A DNA stretch of 64,000 nucleotides from Pseudoluteimonas sp044226035 (GTDB lineage Bacteria; Pseudomonadota; Gammaproteobacteria; Xanthomonadales; Xanthomonadaceae). Positions 61,150-64,000 of the stretch are shown in pieces. How positions within the stretch are numbered: position 1 is the first letter of the stretch; the number at the start of each line of letters is the position of its first letter. The DNA lies in assembly GCA_044226035.1 (NCBI GenBank), contig JBGAHT010000001.1, forward strand, positions 1 through 64,000, given 5' to 3'. The notes beneath the pieces are model-generated. The model did no database searches and was not told where the DNA came from. It was given only the letters and a program-made list of their open reading frames with translations. The translations under genes were made by a program, and so were the position numbers.

Positions 61150-61720
61150 CATGCCCGCTACGTCGACATCGCGCGACCTCGCCGCGCCGCGCCGCTACAG
61201 TTGCGCAGCAAGCAGAACACCGGCGGCCAGCCGCCGACGACGCCGACGACCTGTTCGCGTTGTTCTCAGACCCGGGTGATGCGGTACTGGAGCCGCGCGC
61301 CGATGCGCGAACGCGGCGAGGCCGAGGACTCATCGGCGACATGCTCGAGGCGTTCTCGAAGCGGGACTTGATCAATTGGGTGATCGTCGTACGACGACCA
61401 TCGCCACCACCCGTTCCATTTCGATCCGCGCCACCGCCGCGCGAAGTCGGCGCGCTGCTCGACCACTGGGGACGCAGGATCGCGTCGAAACGGTTTCGCT
61501 CGCCATCGACTGGGCGCTGCAGGCGCTGGTTCACCGCATCGAGGCCGACGTCGATCCGCGCAACGATGCCCTCGCGCCGCGTACTCGAACGGCTCGGCTT
61601 CTGCAGCGAAGGCGTGCTGCGCGAACGCTTCTTCGTCGGCGACGACGCCGATTGGAGCTGTTCGGCGTGCTCGCGCAGGTGGCGCGCAGCGCGGTCCGGT
61701 CGTCGCCGTCGCCCAGCACG
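61150..61720 (+). pseudogene. GNAT (RimJ-type) acetyltransferase, split over several frames
   Basis: Plus-strand pieces in different frames resemble an RimJ/RimL-like N-acetyltransferase: LFALFSDP then VMRYWSRAPMRE (~61245-61300), GDMLEAFSKRDLINWVIV (~61335-61390), the acetyl-CoA region with DHWGR-IAS (~61455-61485), LAIDWALQA and VHRIEADVDPRN (~61500-61560), RVLERLGFCSEGVLRERFF (~61575-61630). Same frame scrambling as its neighbours. Divergent from pyk. Confidence 0.6.
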
Positions 61721-61739
61721 TAGGGTTTTCCCGCCGCGC

Positions 61740-63950
61740 GTACAGGTCACGCCGCTGCTCGAACTGCCCGAGCGCGTCCGGGTCGTCCGGCAGCCGGCGC
61801 TTCACCCGCGCGATCACGTCCTCGGCTTCGCCGCGCGCCTGGTCGTTGGCGTAGCAGGCGGCTTCGGTATCCATGTACGTCGAGCCGAGCTCTCCTTCTT
61901 CGCCAGCGCCTCGATGACATCGAGCCCACCTTCGGATCCCGCGACCGGATCGCGGAAACACACTGGAACCAGGCGAGGTTGTTGGAGGATCCCTCGTTGC
62001 CGAGGGCGATCGCCTTCTTCCAGGTTTCGATCTGCCTGCGCGATTCGGGCGTCTTCTTGCGGAACAGCCACGAGGCGTAGCTGTTCTGCGCGTCGGCATC
62101 GCCGCCATCGATCGCGCGCTGCAGCCAGCAGGCCTTCGTCTCGTCCGGCTTGCCGGTCACCCTTGAGCAGCGCGTGCCCAGTTGCGCCTCGAATCGTGGT
62201 CGCCCTTCTCGGCGTCCTGCAGCAACAGGCCACCAGCTTTCTCCGGATCTTCTTCATGCCGCGGCCTTCCAGCGCCAGCGAAGCCAGCGCGCGGCGCGCC
62301 TGTGGTAGCCGGCACGATCAGGGTCTCGATAGATGTTGATGCCTTGTTCCTGGTTGGCGCGGAGACCTGGGCGTTCATCGACTGGCCGGGCAGTGCGTGG
62401 CCGCATTGACGTTGTTCGCGACGACCGCCTGCGAGCCAGGCCTCGGCATCGGCCCATCGGCCCTCGTCTTCCGCGTGGTATGCCATGTCGCCCATGGCGA
62501 CGGCAGACCCGCCCTGCGCCGCGTTTTCCAGGATTTTCCAGGCAGCGTCGTGGTCGATCTCCATCCCGTACTCGCCTGTATTCAACATATAGCCGTAGCG
62601 GGCCTGCGCATATGTCCCTCCTGGGCCACGGCCTTGCGCATGTGCTCGAGCATGCGCGGGGTGTCGCCGAGCGCCTCATACCGTCGGCCATTGCCCATCA
62701 CCTTCGCCGGGCTCGTTCTGTGCAGGATCCGACAGGAAGCTGATTTGGGCGGCGTCGAGCAGACCTTCGGATCGGCGACAGCGCTCGATTGATCTGCAAC
62801 CAACGCCAATAACGCTGGCCATCGCCGGTAGAATGCTGCAATCGCTCCACTAGCGAAAGCAGGCGACTTTGCCTTCTCGTCCATGTCGTACAGGATCCGG
62901 GTGAACTGCTCGATCGCGCCCCCGCCCTCCCAATGCCGGTCGGCGTCGTCGAGCAATATCCATGCCTTGTCCGGATCGCGTTTGGAAACGCCGATCCCAG
63001 CAGGTACGCCATCGACACAGCAGCAACGGATAGGCTTGGTGCTTTTCCGCCCTCGGAAGCAGCATCGACCATGCCATCGCCACAGTGCGCGGACCGTTGC
63101 GTCGCGCAAACCACGAGCCACCAGTGGACGCAGCTCGCCCCCTCCAGCGACCGCGCCTCCGCGCAACGTGGCGTAACCTCTGGTCACCGGACTCGCCCCG
63201 CCGCCTTCGCGACGGCTTGTGCATCCAGCGCGAACACCTGGTTCGCGGCAGCCGAAATTCGAATGTAGTCGTTCGCCAGGTTGTCGCGCAGGATAGGGAA
63301 TCCATGCATCGGGGCATCGCGATGGAGCGTGTAGTTGGCATCGATGAAATCGAACGCAAATGCCGCTCCACGCCAGATCGCGCGCGGCGATGGGCAAAAA
63401 TAGCGTTGTGGATGAATCCACGGGTAATAAAATAGGCGACTTCCATGCCACTGGACAAGACCAGCGCTGGCATCGATCGGCGCCAGCACCCGTATTGGCC
63501 TCGGGTCGTAATGCGCCCCAGGTGCGACAAGGCTTCGCGCGAAAGCGCCAGCAGGATATCGTCTGCCTGATCCGCCCGTGCCGCATCACCGTGGCCTGCG
63601 CGCACGGTATTGGCGCGCCGGATAGCGAGACTGACCGAGGTTGCGGCGACGATGGCAACGACGCATCGGCATTGGCCCAGCATGCCATCGGCGTCGACGC
63701 TGCTGCCGTCGTAACCCACACGGCCCAGCACATCGTAGGCGCCGAAAACGGTCGACGCATTGGCCGTCGCGGAAGCGGTACCCATTCCGCCGCCGCATCG
63801 ATGGCGTATCTGCAGCCACGGCGCTGCCGAACGTGGCGGACAGCACCATGGCCCACAAGGCCCGGCGCCTTGCGCGCGTCCTCTTGCTGCGCGCACCTTC
63901 GTTCGCGGCGTCGCGGATCAGGTCCTGCAGCCGTCATCGCGTTCGCCTGC
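61740..63950 (-). pseudogene. Large Sel1-repeat-type protein, split over several frames
   Basis: Minus-strand fragments in all three frames include Sel1/TPR-like pieces: GMEIDHDAAWKILENAAQGG with MGDMAYHAEDEGRWADAEAWL (~62440-62570), MTGKPDETKACWLQRAIDGG with DAQNSYASWLFRKKTPES (~62040-62160), and SKRDPDKAWILLDDADRHW (~62920-62980). An N-terminal part near 63860 resembles an envelope protein start but is too broken to model. It would be about 700 residues if intact. Confidence 0.55.
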
Positions 63951-64000
63951 GTCGAGCGATACTGGAACTTGGTGCAGGCGCGCGGACGGGCTGTCGCTGG

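Overview
The window is a GC-rich chromosomal segment (about 68-70% G+C by eye) that looks like a Lysobacter/Xanthomonas-type gammaproteobacterium. Signs of this are several families of Xanthomonadaceae-style palindromic intergenic repeats, a metK / SAH-riboswitch / ahcY / metF S-adenosylmethionine block, a Mn2+ (yybP-ykoY) riboswitch before a GDT1/UPF0016 exporter, a ColRS-like two-component pair beside rimB-rimK, and a lysine-rich histone H1-like protein. Most of it is ordinary chromosome carrying housekeeping, envelope and stress genes in short operons on both strands.

Layout. 0-6 kb: 3' part of a GMC oxidoreductase, a small membrane protein, an M48 protease with its LemA partner, a secreted serine hydrolase and the histone-like gene. 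6-10.5 kb: a long leader and strong promoter, gcvT-gcvH, then an SPFH (QmcA-like)/NfeD/small secreted protein operon. 10.5-16.3 kb: sigma factor, anti-sigma-like protein and PDZ protein in one operon, an aldo/keto reductase, the Mn2+ riboswitch with its transporter, and a GGDEF protein whose catalytic residues are altered. 16.4-17.45 kb: a two-cassette integron remnant without an integrase. 17.5-24.5 kb: nucleoside permease, ribokinase, DusB, a methyltransferase and two envelope proteins. 24.6-28.5 kb: the methyl cycle (metK, SAH riboswitch, ahcY, metF). 29-38.6 kb: ilvE, ColRS-like pair, rimB-rimK, tRNA-Gly(CCC), a GDSL autotransporter, thiS, thiG, a BrnT-type toxin-antitoxin pair and trmB. 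38.7-44 kb: SLC13-type transporter, Rieske protein, FAA hydrolase, mscL, M28 peptidase. 44-50.3 kb: a run of four secreted proteins (arylsulfotransferase-like, an unrecognised family, and two tandem paralogous beta-propeller-like proteins). 50.4-56 kb: a small lower-GC patch, then an RND adaptor/pump/methyltransferase operon. 56-59.1 kb: cysteine synthase, cysH, class I aldolase.

From about 59.3 kb to the end the reading frames break up. An interrupted small membrane protein, pyruvate kinase, a GNAT acetyltransferase and a Sel1-repeat protein can all be recognised, but each is split over several frames. Several unrelated neighbours, one of them a central glycolytic gene, are damaged together while the preceding 59 kb is intact. 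This points to poor sequence near a contig end rather than real gene decay.

The most noteworthy items are the integrase-less attC cassette pair, the uncharacterised secreted cluster at 44-50 kb, a repeat element carried in frame inside the anti-sigma gene, and the long promoter-proximal leader of the histone-like gene.
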